A DNA stretch of 64,000 bases from Hevea brasiliensis. Its lineage: Eukaryota > Streptophyta > Magnoliopsida > Malpighiales > Euphorbiaceae. Each line of letters starts with the position of its first letter. Within the stretch, counting starts at the first letter, position 1. Below the pieces are notes generated by a model. It made no database searches. It worked only from the letters and a program-made list of their open reading frames with translations, and was not told the origin of the DNA. Shown in pieces: positions 49,073-61,700 of this stretch. Location: contig NC_079494.1 in NCBI RefSeq assembly GCF_030052815.1, positions 34,892,467 through 34,956,466 on the forward strand. The letters are read 5' to 3'. Position numbers and translations under genes: made by a program.

Positions 49073-52000
49073 TGTAACACCCCTATGTTATGTAGTGCAT
49101 TTTACTGTTCCGGTGACCAGTGTTGTTCGGACAGCTAGGATGCCTAGAAGTACACTTCGATATGAGTGAGGAGACATAAAATAATGAAATGCAAGAAAAG
49201 AAAATACAAGAAAAACAAAATGAAAATAATAGCAAAGAAATGTAATCAAGTTAAGCGAGCCGAGAACCCTAGCGATGGGTGATCGCACCGGGAAGTCACG
49301 GCGTGGACCGTTGACTAGCCCTGGACTACGGGGAACCCTGGAAAATATTTTTAGGACTTAAATAGACCCCTATTGAAGTATAAATACTATAAGAAATATT
49401 AAATAAAAATTAAATAATTAGTACAAAGAAAAGTGAGAAATCGAAAAACGGACAAAACCCGGTGTTACCGAAAAATTGGGAATGCAACCCGAACAGGGGC
49501 ATTGTGGTCATTTGACATCCCAAATTGTCTTTTGACCTAAATGTCCATTAAAAATAAATAATATTATACTTGGAAAATATAATGAAAAATTAATTTAGGG
49601 GTACCTAATGTAAATAGTAAAAATAGAGGGTAAATTGACTAATTATCACATTTAAAAATAAAATATAATTGATTTTGTGTAAGTGGACCACTAAGGATTA
49701 TAATATGTATTTAATGGGCAGATTACTCCACTCAACATCTTCATCTTCCTCAATTCACTCACCATTGCCGAAAATCCAAAAGCTTTCAATCCTCCCATGG
49801 CCACCCAAATGCATGGCCCTTTACACCCATTTTCAAGCTATATTTTCTTTACTTGTCTTCATTAAAAGTGTTCTATACATCATGGGCAGTAGATAGGCAG
49901 CAAGAAAAGAAAGTTTTTGTGGGGTTTTGAAGAATTTCCAAGGTGGTAAGTTTGTATTTTTGATTGTTGCTTTGTTAAAGTTTGTAAGAATGTTATGGGT
50001 GTTTGATTTATGGAGAAATTTTTGAGGTTTGATGTTGAATGGGGAATGTGTACTTTTGGCAGCCATGGAAACACCTTGAAGGCAGTTTATTTTTGCTTGT
50101 TAATGGTGAATTAAATGATTGATTAAATGTATATTGTGTAAGAAATTGTTTGGGTGATGTATACTTAGTGTATGTAAATGTGAATTGAAATTTGAAGCTT
50201 GGAAATGAATGGAATGTAAAGGTACCATTGTGGCAGTTTGTTAACTCTTGATGAATGCTGGAATTCATGCTTGGTTTATGGAATAATGATGTTAATTTGT
50301 GATAGGGGTTATGGCAGTTTGAGTGCATGTATGATGGTGTAAAGTTGGACATGTAAATGAGCATGAATTGGTGATTGAATTGTTGTAAATTGAGTTGGAC
50401 AAATTCTGCACTTTTTGGTGCACATTGAATGTAATTGTAAGCTGCCAAAATGACCTATAATATGTTGTAAATTATGTTTAGGTTGTGGTACAACCAGAAT
50501 TGGTTTGAATGTTGAGTTTGGTAAGTGTTAAAAGTGATCCTTGACGTGTATGCAAGAAATGCAATAAGGCAGTTTGAGTTTTAGGCCTATACCTTTAAGT
50601 GTAGGTGAAACTAGGCGCAATTGGTATGAGACCAATTGGAGGTGAAACTAGGCGCAAAATGTGCCAACTATCATGAAGGAAGCTTACCAAAATTCTGCTT
50701 GCAAGGTAGCTTGAAAAATGACCAAATCCGGATTAAGTGCAAATGAGGCTTGAAAATTGACCATTTGGGCAGCAGTTAGTGTTTAGGCAATAACTCAATC
50801 AAAACAGGTCCAATTGACCTGAAATTTTAACCATGAATATTTAAGACCCATACCTACAAGTCTTATGAAGACACCAAAACCCAGAAATGACCATAAGCAA
50901 GTCAAACAGCTTGCACAAGTTCGGGTAAAAAAACTGGCCGAACCAAAATTGACCTAAAATGACCTAAAATGACCAATTTTGGTGCAATTTGACCAGCAAT
51001 AGTAAAATGACCATAACCTGGTCTACATAATTCAGAATAACCTGAAATTTTGCCCCGCGTTCCATAAGATATAGATCTACAAGTTTGTAGTTTTGATCGA
51101 AACCCGAAAACCGAGGGAACTAGGTCGTCCGGCTAGGTCAAACTAGTATCCCTGAATCCAGCAAATTGCAAGAAAACGCAAAATACATAGAAATGAATTT
51201 AGTAATATGTACCAACCCTAAAATACTATCGAATGTAACGTATTAATAACATTAAAACCTGATTTACCTAGAATGCATCGAGGGTTGACATATTAGGTTG
51301 ACTAAGCAAATATTAGAATTCAGTGAATTACTTATCAAGCATTATCGTTAGAGACAGTTTAAGTGAATACTGAAACACTTCAAATTGTGTTTCTCAGTTA
51401 GCAAAGACTCAGGAAAAGGGAAGGAAACACTGAGTCCAGACAAGGAGACAGTTATCAGAGGTTTGTGCACAACAACTATTTCTTTTGAATTATTTTCAAT
51501 TGTAATAAATTATGACTATTTGTATATTATTGTTTTAAATTGTGAAACTGTGAAAAATTGTTTGAATGATATTTGATGGATACTTATTGATTGAAAAGAA
51601 CTGTAAATGGTTTGGAACCACAGCTATCATGTACATTGATTGTATTCCTCACTAGCTTGTCTAGTGGGATGAATTGAATTCCCTCTCTGGCTGAAGTGTT
51701 GAGGTGGGTGCCTGTTGAGGACGAATAGAATGAGTACTAATAATTTTGCTAGCTAGCTATGTTATTCCTCATTAGTCATTGACTTTTGGGATGAATTGAA
51801 TACCTCATTAGCCATCGGCTTTTGGGATTAATTGAACTTTGGAACATGATTTCAAGCTATGTGTGATTTATTGATATGTATTGTGAAATTGTGAAATGGA
51901 GTTTAAATTCTTATTGACATTCACTGTCTTTTGAATTTAACTATGTCTTGATTACTGACATTTATTGTGATATTGTGTTAAATTCCTTATGACATTATTG

Positions 52001-52734
52001 TCTTGAATTTATCTATGGTTTTAAATATCCATTATTTTTTTAACTTATGAATTGTGATTTAAAGTTGTATTTGGTTAATGTTGTGGACCACTGAGACATT
52101 GTCTCAAATGATAGCTTTATTCTTTATCGCAGTAGACAGACAGACAGTAGCGAGATACTAGGCTGCTAGTACATCCAGCGAGAGATTATCGGGTATAATG
52201 AGTATACCACATTTTGTATTTTGTATTGTAATGTATGTTCACTGTATGTACATATTATTTTTGGTTTTGAGCAGTTGTAAATTAAAGTTGTACATTGAAG
52301 TTGTAAAGTAAATTATGAGTTATTTTGACTTGTAAAAATTGTATTATATTTCTTGTATCTCAGTCTTTGAAAAATTACTATGGATTTGAGTTGAAAAATA
52401 TGTTGTGTTGAGAAACATGTTGGAGTTGAGATTTGGAAATATATATTAAAGTGCTTTTTATAGGTTTTTTGAAGAACTGTTTTATCCAAAATACAGATGG
52501 CACTCTGCCAAAATTTTTACAGAAATTCCAAAAAATTCAAATGTGTTAGTTCTATCACTTCAGTTCAAAAAGGTTTTTAACTCCTGTAAATAGTGCTCAC
52601 CACTGTAAAAGAAGTAAGAAAAGTTTTTAAAATCCCTTGTAGTGTATTTAATGGGTTATCAGTAGACGGAGTTGGTAATTCATTAGGTATACCACAGGAT
52701 CATGTTATGCCTTACAGAGGGGTAGGGTGTGACA
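49073..52734 (+). repeat. A2 3' LTR
   Basis: TGTAACACCCCTATGTTATG...GGGGTAGGGTGTGACA, 3,662 bp, nearly the same as 37690-41330. A local change near 50603-50657 duplicates an 18-nt string on both sides of the stem-loop. Confidence 0.95.
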
Positions 52735-52739
52735 CACCA
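52735..52739. repeat. Right TSD of element A2 (CACCA)
   Basis: Matches 37685-37689; B0 protease-linker sequence resumes (GGCATAACATCAATCTC). Confidence 0.93.
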
Positions 52740-53610
52740 GGCATAACATCAATCTCAAACTGCACCTCTCTTTCTGGAGGTAATCCTGGCAATTCATCAG
52801 GAAACACATCCGGAAAGTCACATACTGTAGGGATGTCCCTCAGTGCTGGACTCCCCACTTAGGTGTCTATCACATGTGCTAAGTATGCTTCATACCCCTT
52901 TCTGATCATCCTTCTAGCTAGTACAGCCGAAATGATGTTTGATGGCAGTAAATGCCTCTCCCCATGTATTACCACATCACCATACAGAGGGAGACAAAAA
53001 GTGACTGTCTTTAGTCTACAGTCAATCATGGCATGATACCTAACTAACCAATCCATGCCTAAGATAATATCATAATCTCTGAAGGGCATTGCAATCAAAT
53101 ATGACAAAAAAACATGTCCTTGGATCACCAAAGGACAGTCTCTATAGATTCTGTTGACCCAAACCTCTTGTCCTAATGGACTAGTTACTAGCACTTCAAA
53201 ACCCATTTTGACACACGGAACAGGAAGTGAACTGATTATGCTAGCACTAACATACGAGTGGGTTGAACCCGGATCAAACAACACAAATACTTCTTAATCA
53301 GAGATAGAGATTGTACTAGCTACAACATCAGAAGTCTTAGCCTTTTCTCGCTGTCTCATCGTGTAAACTTTGGCTGAAGCACTTCCTTATGCTGACTGAC
53401 CAACAGTACCCTGACTACCTAAAGCAGTGCCTCTACCTCTGCCTCTTCCTCTGCCAACTGAATGTGAACCTCTGAGAGCAGGACTCTTAATAGATCCTTC
53501 GGCAGTAGTAGGAGCTAGACCATATCTAAGAGCACTAGTACAGTCTTTTGCAATATGACCCTTGCCTCCACAGTTAAAACAGGCTCCTATGGCCTAAAAC
53601 AGGCTCCTAT
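52735..53610 (-). pseudogene. B0 gag end and protease
   Basis: Right-hand continuation of B0 after A2. The protease active site LFDPGSTHSYVSA (near 53260-53284) is intact, followed by the conserved block [20 protein letters not shown] and the linker HVIDT, where a stop at 52859-52861 intervenes. Upstream (53285-53600) is the Gly/Arg-rich gag tail (inverse of [13 protein letters not shown] codons) and part of a zinc knuckle, with stops. The piece ends in a 16-nt direct duplication (53575-53590 and 53595-53610) and then switches abruptly into an A-type LTR. Confidence 0.88.
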
Positions 53611-56213
53611 CCATCAAATCATTTACAATGCTTTACAAGCAATAAATATCCATTCAAACACATTTCCACAATTTAAAACAATAATGTACAAATAGTCATA
53701 ATTCATTTCAATTGAAAAATTCAAAAGAAATACTGCTGTGCACAAACACAATTTAAATCAATAACATACAATTAATCATATGAAATCTTATTCAGAGTAA
53801 AATCAGTTGAAAACTAGTTGTGCACAAACCTCTAATATTTGTCTCCTGGTCTTGACTCAGTATTTCTTTCCCTTTTGCTGAGTCCTTGCTAACTGAGAAA
53901 CACAATTTGAAGTGTTTCAGTGCTAAATTAATTTGCCTCTAACAATAATGTTCGATAAACAATTCACTGAATACCTTTATTTGCTTAATCACCTAATATA
54001 CCGACCCTCGATGTTTTCTAGGTAAATTAGGTTTTAGTGTCCTTTATATGTCACATTCGATAGGGTTTTAGGGTTGGTACGTGTTACCAAACTCAATTCT
54101 ATGTATATTGCGTTTTCTTGCATTTCATTGCAAATTGCTGGATTTCGGGATACTAGTTTGACCTAGCCGGACGATCTAGTTCCCTCGGTTTTCGGGTTTC
54201 GATCAAAACTACAAAGTTGTAGATATATGTCTTATGGAACGCGGTACAAAATTTTAGGTCAATCCGAGTTAAGCAGACCGAGTTATGGTCATTATACTAT
54301 TGCTGGTCAAATGGTATCAAATTAGGTCAATTTTAGGTCAATTTGGTCAACTCTGGTTCGGCCAGTTTTTGGACCCGAACTTGTGCAAGCTTTTTGACTT
54401 GCTTATGGTCATTTCTGGGTTTTTGTGTCTTCATAAGACTTGTAGGTATGGGTCTTAACTATTTATGGTTAACATTTCAGGTCAATTGGACCTGTTTTGA
54501 GTGAGTTATGGCCTAAACACTAACTGCTGCCCAATTGGTCAGTTTTCAGGTTTTAATTGCACTTAATCCGAATTGGTCATTTTCTTATGTCACCTTGCAT
54601 GCAGAATTTTGGTATGCTTTCTTAATGAAAGTTGGCACATTTTGTGCCTAGTTCCACCTCCAATTGGTCTCATACCAATTGAGGTTACACATTTAAAGTT
54701 ATTGACTGAATTACATACTGCCTTTAATTGCTTTGCTTATACATGCATCCATTACACATTTAATTGCTATATGTCCACTCCCCTTACAATTTCTGTTTTG
54801 GCACATTACCAAAACCATAATCCACTTTACATTAACATAACTTTGGGCAGATTGCAATTATCCTCAATACACTAATTAAAGCTCACATTTACAAGTTCTA
54901 AGTACAATCACATATACACCTAACCATTACAAATTTTACATATACTTACACAATCAATCTATACACATATCCATCAACTCTCAAGGTCAATATTCTGCCA
55001 ATACTTTCATGAACATATACACTTATTCAAGAATCTCAAGGCTGCCGAAAACTTCCTCAACACCAAGTTTTCCACAATTCATCAATTTTCCATCCAAGTG
55101 CAAAAATCACCATATATATATGAAGTAATTCACTAGGATATTAAATCACCATAACCAACAACATTTCTCATCAAATATATACACAATTATTTCATCAATT
55201 ACATGACTCCATGGATGTCCAAAATGAACATCTTAATAACTCTCCAAACTTAAAAATTTTCTTCACAAAACCAACACCCATAACATGCACACAAAGTTTA
55301 ACAAAGCTATCTTCAAAAATGCTAACTTACCTTATAGCTGGAACTTGTTAAACCTTGATTAAACTTCTCAATTTTGGTATCAAACTCTTCCTTGTGATGT
55401 GTAGACCATTTTTCATGAAGGAACCTAAGTGAATGGAGTTGAAATGAGGGAGAGGATGAAGCTCATGCAAAAATGCCCATGGAGGTTTCTTCTCATCCTT
55501 CAATTCGGCAACTTTGGTGTTTTGGAGAAGATGAACTTTTCTGTTTGGATAATGGAGTTACAGCTGCCCCATTATGTGTCTATTATATTCCTTTAGTGGC
55601 CCTCCCACTTAATTTTAACTATATAATAAGCTTACATGTTTTATTTAGACATTTTTCACTCCATTTTGGCTATTTGTATTAGGTACCCTCAATTTAATTT
55701 TTCATTTTATTTTCTAAGTGTAATATTATTTATTTTTAATGGACATTTAGGTCAAAAGACAATTTGGGATGTCAAATGACCATAATGCCCCTGTTCGGAT
55801 TGCATTCCCGATTTTTCGGTAACATCGGGTTTTGTCCATTTTTCGATTTCTCACTTTTCTTTGTACTAATTATTTAATTTTTCTTTGATCTTTCTAATGA
55901 TATTTATTCTTCTATAAGGGTCTATTTATGTCCTAAAAATGTTTTCCGTGGTTCCCATGATCCGAGGAGCTAGTCAACGGTCCACGCCGTGACTTCCTCA
56001 TGATCACCCATCGCTAGGGTTCTCGGCTCGCTTAACTTGGTTACATTTCTTTGCTATTATTTTTTCTTTGTTTTTCTTGTATTTTCTTTTCTTGTATTTC
56101 ATTATTTTATGTCTCCTCACTCATATTGAAGTGTAGTTCTAGGCATCCTAGCTGTCCGGACAACACTGCTCACCGGAGCAGCAAAACGCACTACCGAACA
56201 TAGGGGTGTTACA
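53608..56213 (-). repeat. T 3' LTR, truncated
   Basis: Matches about 60180-62786 with only scattered substitutions, up to the inverse of TGTAACACCCCTATGTTCGG at 56213. The LTR 3' third (equivalent to 58772-60180) is absent; the sequence switches to B0 gag at 53608-53610, where both partners share TAT. Confidence 0.92.
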
Positions 56214-56227
56214 ATTCTCCCCCCCTT
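56214..56227 (-). other. T polypurine tract
   Basis: On the minus strand AAGGGGGGGAGAAT before the LTR; upstream of it the usual AAATTTCGAGACGAAAT is replaced by AATTCCGTGGACGAAAT. Confidence 0.83.
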
Positions 56228-57175
56228 AAAATAATTTCGTCCACGGAATTTTACCCAATAGCCATCTTACAATAGTCATACGTTTATTTTCTCCTTTCTA
56301 TACGATCGTATAATCTTCTTTTCCACAAATTTGTATAAGACTTTTAACAATCTAATACAACGTTTAATTTGGTTGTATTTCACCAATCTCTTCTTACTAT
56401 TGTGCTGTATAATATTTCGGTTCATGTTCCTTCTTGAATGACCCTTGAGGTCATGTTAGAATCATTCATCTAGTCATTGGTCCTCTGACCATTCTGGTCC
56501 ACATTCTTCCTCACATTAGTAATATTTCTTTGTTATATATGAATCAACTGTTCAAATCTCTACTTCCATAACTCTTTTTATCTGTCAATATTTTATAACT
56601 TACTTTCTTTTGTACCGAACTATAACCTTTCGATATTCTAACTTTTGAGTTTTAGATCCCTAAGTAGGATTTTCAACTTATTTCTAACAATTGAATTATG
56701 TCCTGGCATAACTATACAAAAACAGATGCCGTTGGCAACTATCCTCATCTAGGTGTACTATCAAATAGTATGTAGCTCTACACAATAATCTCAAGTTAGT
56801 ACTGTAATCCGCAGTTTACAGTATAAACAATCAAGAACATTGCATAGTTACTACAATACATCCCAATAGATCAAACTTTCCTATCCTTTGTCCTTTTCGA
56901 ATTCACTGATATCCGAACTTATTCTGATTACAATATCCATTATCAATTACTACAGTAACATCTCTGCCTTCATCTAGAGCAATTCTATTACTGTAACTTA
57001 CTTTTACGTCCTCTTGCTTTACATTAAATAGGCTCGCCAATTAGCTTTATAATTTATGGTGTGTCAGGAAATACTTTTCGCCGATAAACTCTTCCAAAAC
57101 TAATTTCACTTATTATCACAATCCCTATCCTAAAGGATTAATCACTAATGTATCAAAATTTATTTCCCTGACCTA
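56228..57175 (-). other. T spacer in place of RT, RNase H and integrase
   Basis: About 950 bp with no open frame of note on either strand and no resemblance to pol of A, B or C. AT-rich, without obvious tandem repeats. It joins the protease stub on one side and the polypurine tract on the other. Origin unknown: heavily decayed pol, captured DNA, or a non-coding region particular to this element type. Confidence 0.7.
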
Positions 57176-58581
57176 CTATCCTAGCGGACTTGTTACTAGC
57201 ACCTTAAAGTCCATTTTTGTACATGGAACAGCAATGCAATCAATGATGCTAGCACTCACATAAGAATGGGTAGAATCCGGATCAAATAACACAAACACAT
57301 CTTGGTTAAAAGTTGAGAAGGTACCAGCCACAACATCAGATGTCTCGGCCTCTTCCCTCTGTCTCATTGCATAGACTCTGACCGGAGCACTATCTTGCTC
57401 TGAATGTTTTACCGTGCCTTGGCTGCCTGCTAGGCTACCTCTACCCCTGCCTCTACCTCTGCTGGGTTGTTGTGAACTTCTGGTAAAAGGGCTCTGAACT
57501 GACCCTTCTGCAGTAGTAGGAGGTGGTCCAACTCTGCGACTACTGGTGCAGTTCTTGGCAAAATAAACTATGCCTCCACAGTTATAACAGGCTCCAATAG
57601 CCTTATAGCATATCCCACCATGATATCTTCCACAATTTTCACATTGGGGGGAATGGTAGGAACCTCCGGTACTCTGCTGACCAGATAGAGGAGGTTTTTG
57701 TCCTGAATGTCTTCCTCTACCAGACTTCTTGCCACCTCTGTTGTGTCCCTCATAATTCTTCCTCTTTCCAAGAGGGACCACCGAACTCGTTTCTCTGATT
57801 TTCCCTCTTTCTCTGTCTTCTCTGATCTCTTTTTCTCAGGAGCAGCTTCAAACTCAATTCTTTCCAACTCTAGGGCTTGAGAAATAAGTTCAAAGAAGTT
57901 AGTGCGTTTGAAGCTGATTACTTGTACTCTGATACTGGGCTTCAAGCCAGTTTCAAACCTCTTGCATCTCTCCCTGCTGGTAGAGAGTAGAATCACTGCA
58001 TAATGGCTAAGGCGGGAAAATTCCCTTTCATACTCAGTCACTGATCTGTTTCCCTGTTTCAGACTTAGGAATTCTTGTAACTTATGGTCTACATAAGCAT
58101 TAAGGACATAGTTTTGTCTGAATTCCCTGAGAAAGTCATTCCATGTTAGCACTGCAGGTTCTACCAAACTGTGGGAAATGGTTTTCCACCAATCATAAGC
58201 ATCCCCCTGTAACAAAGACACTGAGTATTCAAATCTGAGCTCCTCTGTGCAATGCAGTTTCTTGAATATCCTATCCATCCTCTCTAACCACTGTTCAGCT
58301 TTTAGAGGATCTACTGTCCCTTTGAACTCTATAGCCCCATACTTCATCAATTTGTCATACTGTCTAGTAGGAGACTGTGGTTGTACCACTGGTGTCTGTA
58401 TTGGGACTTGAGTAGGTACATTACCAGCCATTTGTTGGAACATTGTAGCCATCTGAATGAATCGCAGAAATCAGCAGGCTGCGGGTGGTCTTCTTGAACC
58501 ACTGACATTATGTAGGCCTGGGGCATCCCCTTGCACCTCAGCCTCAATAGATTGATCGACTGAACGATCACCCTCTTCCAT
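57176..58581 (-). pseudogene. T gag and protease stub
   Basis: ATG at 58579-58581 opens MEEGDRSVDQSIEAEVQGDAPG; a stop falls in the following Pro/Ala stretch. From 58452: MATMFQQMAGNVPTQV, FKGTVDPLKAEQWLERMD, LLQGDAYDWWKTISHS, FLREFRQNYVLNAYVD and EYEREFSRLSHYA. A frameshift near 57780 leads to the basic tail, with fingers CENCGRYHGGIC and CYNCGGIVYFAKNC (the His of the second CX2CX4HX4C is Tyr). SRGRGRGRG and the protease start follow; the active site reads FDPDSTHS (Gly to Asp). Coding ends at SPLG followed by two stops. Close to A2 gag throughout. Confidence 0.9.
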
Positions 58582-58750
58582 ATTCAATGCGAGGATTTAA
58601 GATCTCCTGAACAAATAACACAAGGAGATTTCCTCCCGTTAGTGCATATTTATAATGTAATGTACTGTATGTATCAAACAATGATATTGAGCAGTTGTAC
58701 TATGAAGAAAGAATATTCAAATAACAGGTGAAAATAGAATTTAAAAACAT

Positions 58751-58763
58751 TGCTCTGATACCA
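58751..58763 (-). other. T primer-binding site (initiator tRNA-Met)
   Basis: Inverse of TGGTATCAGAGCA, eight bases from the 5' LTR end at 58772. Confidence 0.92.
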
Positions 58764-58771
58764 CTAAAACA

Positions 58772-61700
58772 TGTCACACCCTACCCCTCTGTAAGGCATA
58801 ACATGATCCCGTAGTATACCTAATGAATTACCAACTCCGCTTCATCGATAACCCATTAAATACACTACAAGGGATTTTAAAAACTTTTCTTACTTCTTTT
58901 ACAGTGGTGAGCACTATTTACAGGTGTTAAAAACCTTTTTGAACTGAAGTGATAGAACTAACACATTTGAATTATTTGGAATTTCTGTAAAAATTTTGGC
59001 AGAGTGCCATCTATATTTTGGATAAAACAGTTCTTCAGAAAACCTGTAAAAAGCACTTCAATAGATTTCCAAATTTCAACTTCGACATTTTTCTCAACCC
59101 AACACAGTTCTCAAGTCAAATTCACAGTAATTTTTCAAGGACTGAGATAGAGAAAATATAATATTTTTTACAAGTCAAAATATCTCATAATTTGCTTTAC
59201 AACTCCAATGTACAATTTTAATTTACAACTGCTCAAAACCAACAACAATATGTACATACAGTGAACATACATTGCATTACAAAATACAAAATATTGGTAT
59301 ACTCATTATACCCAGTAGTCTCTCGCTGGAGGTACAAGCAGCCTAGTCTGCTGCCCGGTCTGTCTGTCTACCTGCGACAGCAATAAAAAGCTATCGCTGA
59401 GACGATGTCACAGTGGTGCACAACATTAACCAAATACAATTTAAATTACAATTCATAAATCATATAAATAGTGGATACTTAAAACCATAGTTAATTTCAA
59501 GACAATAATTGTCAACCAGAATTTAAACTCCATTTCTCAATACCACAATAAATTTCGGTAAGTCAGATCATGGTTGAATTCAAAAGACAGTATATGTCCA
59601 TAAGAGTTTAAATTCATTTCACAATCTCACAATAAATCTCAAAAATCAGAACACAGTTAAATTCGAAAGACAGTAAATGTCAATAAGAATTTAACTTCAT
59701 TTCACAAATTATCAAATCGCATAACAACACAATTTAGTCGAATAAGTTAAGAATACAGTGTTGCCAATTCATTCACAACTTAAGACATGACACAAATTTT
59801 CAATCAATGCCGCGTTGTACACCATGACAAAGCAATCACAACCCCACTAATCGAAATCAATGAGGAAGGGAGCTAGCTATATAATGAGTACTCATCCGAT
59901 CACATCAACTGGTAAACCAGAGAGGGAGAAAAATAAACGATCACGACTCCATAAATGGAGAAGAAAAATAAACGATCACAACCCCATAAAAGGAGAAGGA
60001 ATGATATGATACTGTCATGCTAAGTGTGAACACAAAATCAATTCCAAACATTTTATTCAAATGATTCGTGAGAATCCAATAAATTTCCAAAGTTATAATT
60101 TCATTCACAAAATGGCAACACAATTCATAATTATCTTTAATTTCCACAAAAACCTTTTACAGTGCTTTTCAATCAATAGTATCCATCAAATCATTTACAA
60201 TGCTTTTCAAACAATAAATATCCATTAAAACACATTTCCACAATTTAAAACAATAATGTACAAATAGTCATAATTCATTTCAATTGAAAAATTCAAAAGA
60301 AATACTGCTGTGCACAAACACAATTTAAATCAATAACATACAATTAATCATATGAAATCTTAGTCAGAGTAAAATCAGTTGAAAACTAGTTGTGCACAAA
60401 CCTCTAATATTTTTCTCTTGGTCTTGACTCAGTATTTCTCTCCCTTTTGCTGAGTCCTTGCTAACTGAGAAACACAATTTGAAGTGTTTCAGTGCTAAAT
60501 TAATTTGCCTCTAACAATAATGTTCGATAAAGAATTCACTGAATACCTTTATTTGCTTAATCACCTAATATACCGACCCTCGATGTTTTCTAGGTAAATT
60601 AGGTTTTAGTGTCCTTTATATGTCACATTCGATAGGGTTTTAGGGTTGGTACGTGTTACCAAACTCAATTCTATGTATATTGCGTTTTCTTGCATTTCAT
60701 TGCAAATTGCTGGATATCGGGATACTAGTTTGACCTAGCCGGACGATCTAGTTCTCTCAGTTTTCGGGTTTCGATCAAAACTACAAACTTGTAGATATAT
60801 GTCTTATGGAACGCGGTGCAAAATTTTAGGTCAATCCGAGTTAAGTAGACCGAGTTATGGTCATTATACTATTGCTGGTCAAATGGTATCAAATTAGGTC
60901 AATTTTAGGTCAATTTGGTCAACTCTGGTTCGGCCAGTTTTTGGACCCTAACTTGTGCAAGCTTTTTCACTTGCTTATGGTCATTTCTGGGTTTTGGTGT
61001 CTTCATAAGACTTGTAGGTATGGCTCTTAGCTATTCATGGTTAAAATTTCAGGTCAATTGGACCTGTTTTGAGTGAGTTATGGCCTAAACACTAACTGCT
61101 GCCCAATTGGTCAGTTTTCAAGTTTCAATTGCACTTAATCCGAATTGGTCATTTTCTTATGTCACCTTGCAAGCAGAATTTTGGTATGCTTTCTCAATGA
61201 AAGTTGGTACATTTTGTGCCTAGTTCCACCTCCAATTGGTCTCATACCAATTGAGGTTACACATTTAAAGTTATTGACTGAATTGCATACTGCCTTTAAT
61301 TGCTTTGCTTATACATGCATCCATTACACATTTAATTGCTATATGTCCACTCCCCTTACAATTTCTGTTTTGGCACATTACCAAAACCATAATCCCCTTT
61401 ACATTAACATCACTTTGGGCAGATTGCAATTATCCTCAATACACTAATTAAAGCTCACATTTACAAGTTCTAAGTACAATCACATATACACCTAACCATT
61501 ACAAATTTTACATATACTTACAAAATCAATCTATACACATATCCATCAACTCTCAAGGTCAATATTCTGCCAATACTTTCATGAACATATACACTTATTC
61601 AAGAATCTCAAGGCTGCCAAAAACTTCCTCAACACCAAGTTTTCCACAATTCATCAATTTTCCATCCAAGTGCAAAAATCACCATATATATATGAAGTAA

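Larger units (their letters stand above)
37690..52734 (+). mobile_element. A2: family A chromovirus with internal deletion and nested solo LTR
   Basis: Plus-strand element with 5' LTR (37690-41330), primer-binding site, gag start at 41520, a nested solo LTR (41896-45595), the rest of gag, a deletion that removes protease and the first RT motifs, then RT, RNase H, integrase, chromodomain, polypurine tract and 3' LTR (49073-52734). TSD CACCA. The two LTRs look almost identical over most of their length, suggesting a fairly recent insertion. Without the solo LTR the element is about 11.3 kb. Confidence 0.95.
9020..53610 (-). mobile_element. B0: family B chromovirus, split by two insertions, 5' end lost
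   Basis: Minus-strand element read right to left: gag zinc finger and protease (52735-53610), RT (36655-37689), RNase H to chromodomain (12544-14300), polypurine tract, 3' LTR (9020-12496). Joining the pieces across the inserted elements restores continuity with element B2. C sits in RNase H (TSD CTATA) and A2 in the PR-RT linker (TSD CACCA). The gag N-terminus, primer-binding site and 5' LTR are gone; the element ends at a deletion junction with element T near 53610. The left flank CACCT (9015-9019) may be its TSD, but the right copy is lost. Confidence 0.9.

Noticed and set aside
54573..54875. 100-codon frame repeated almost unchanged at 61145-61447
   Set aside because: Both lie in the T LTR pair at matching positions; absent from other A LTRs as a frame.
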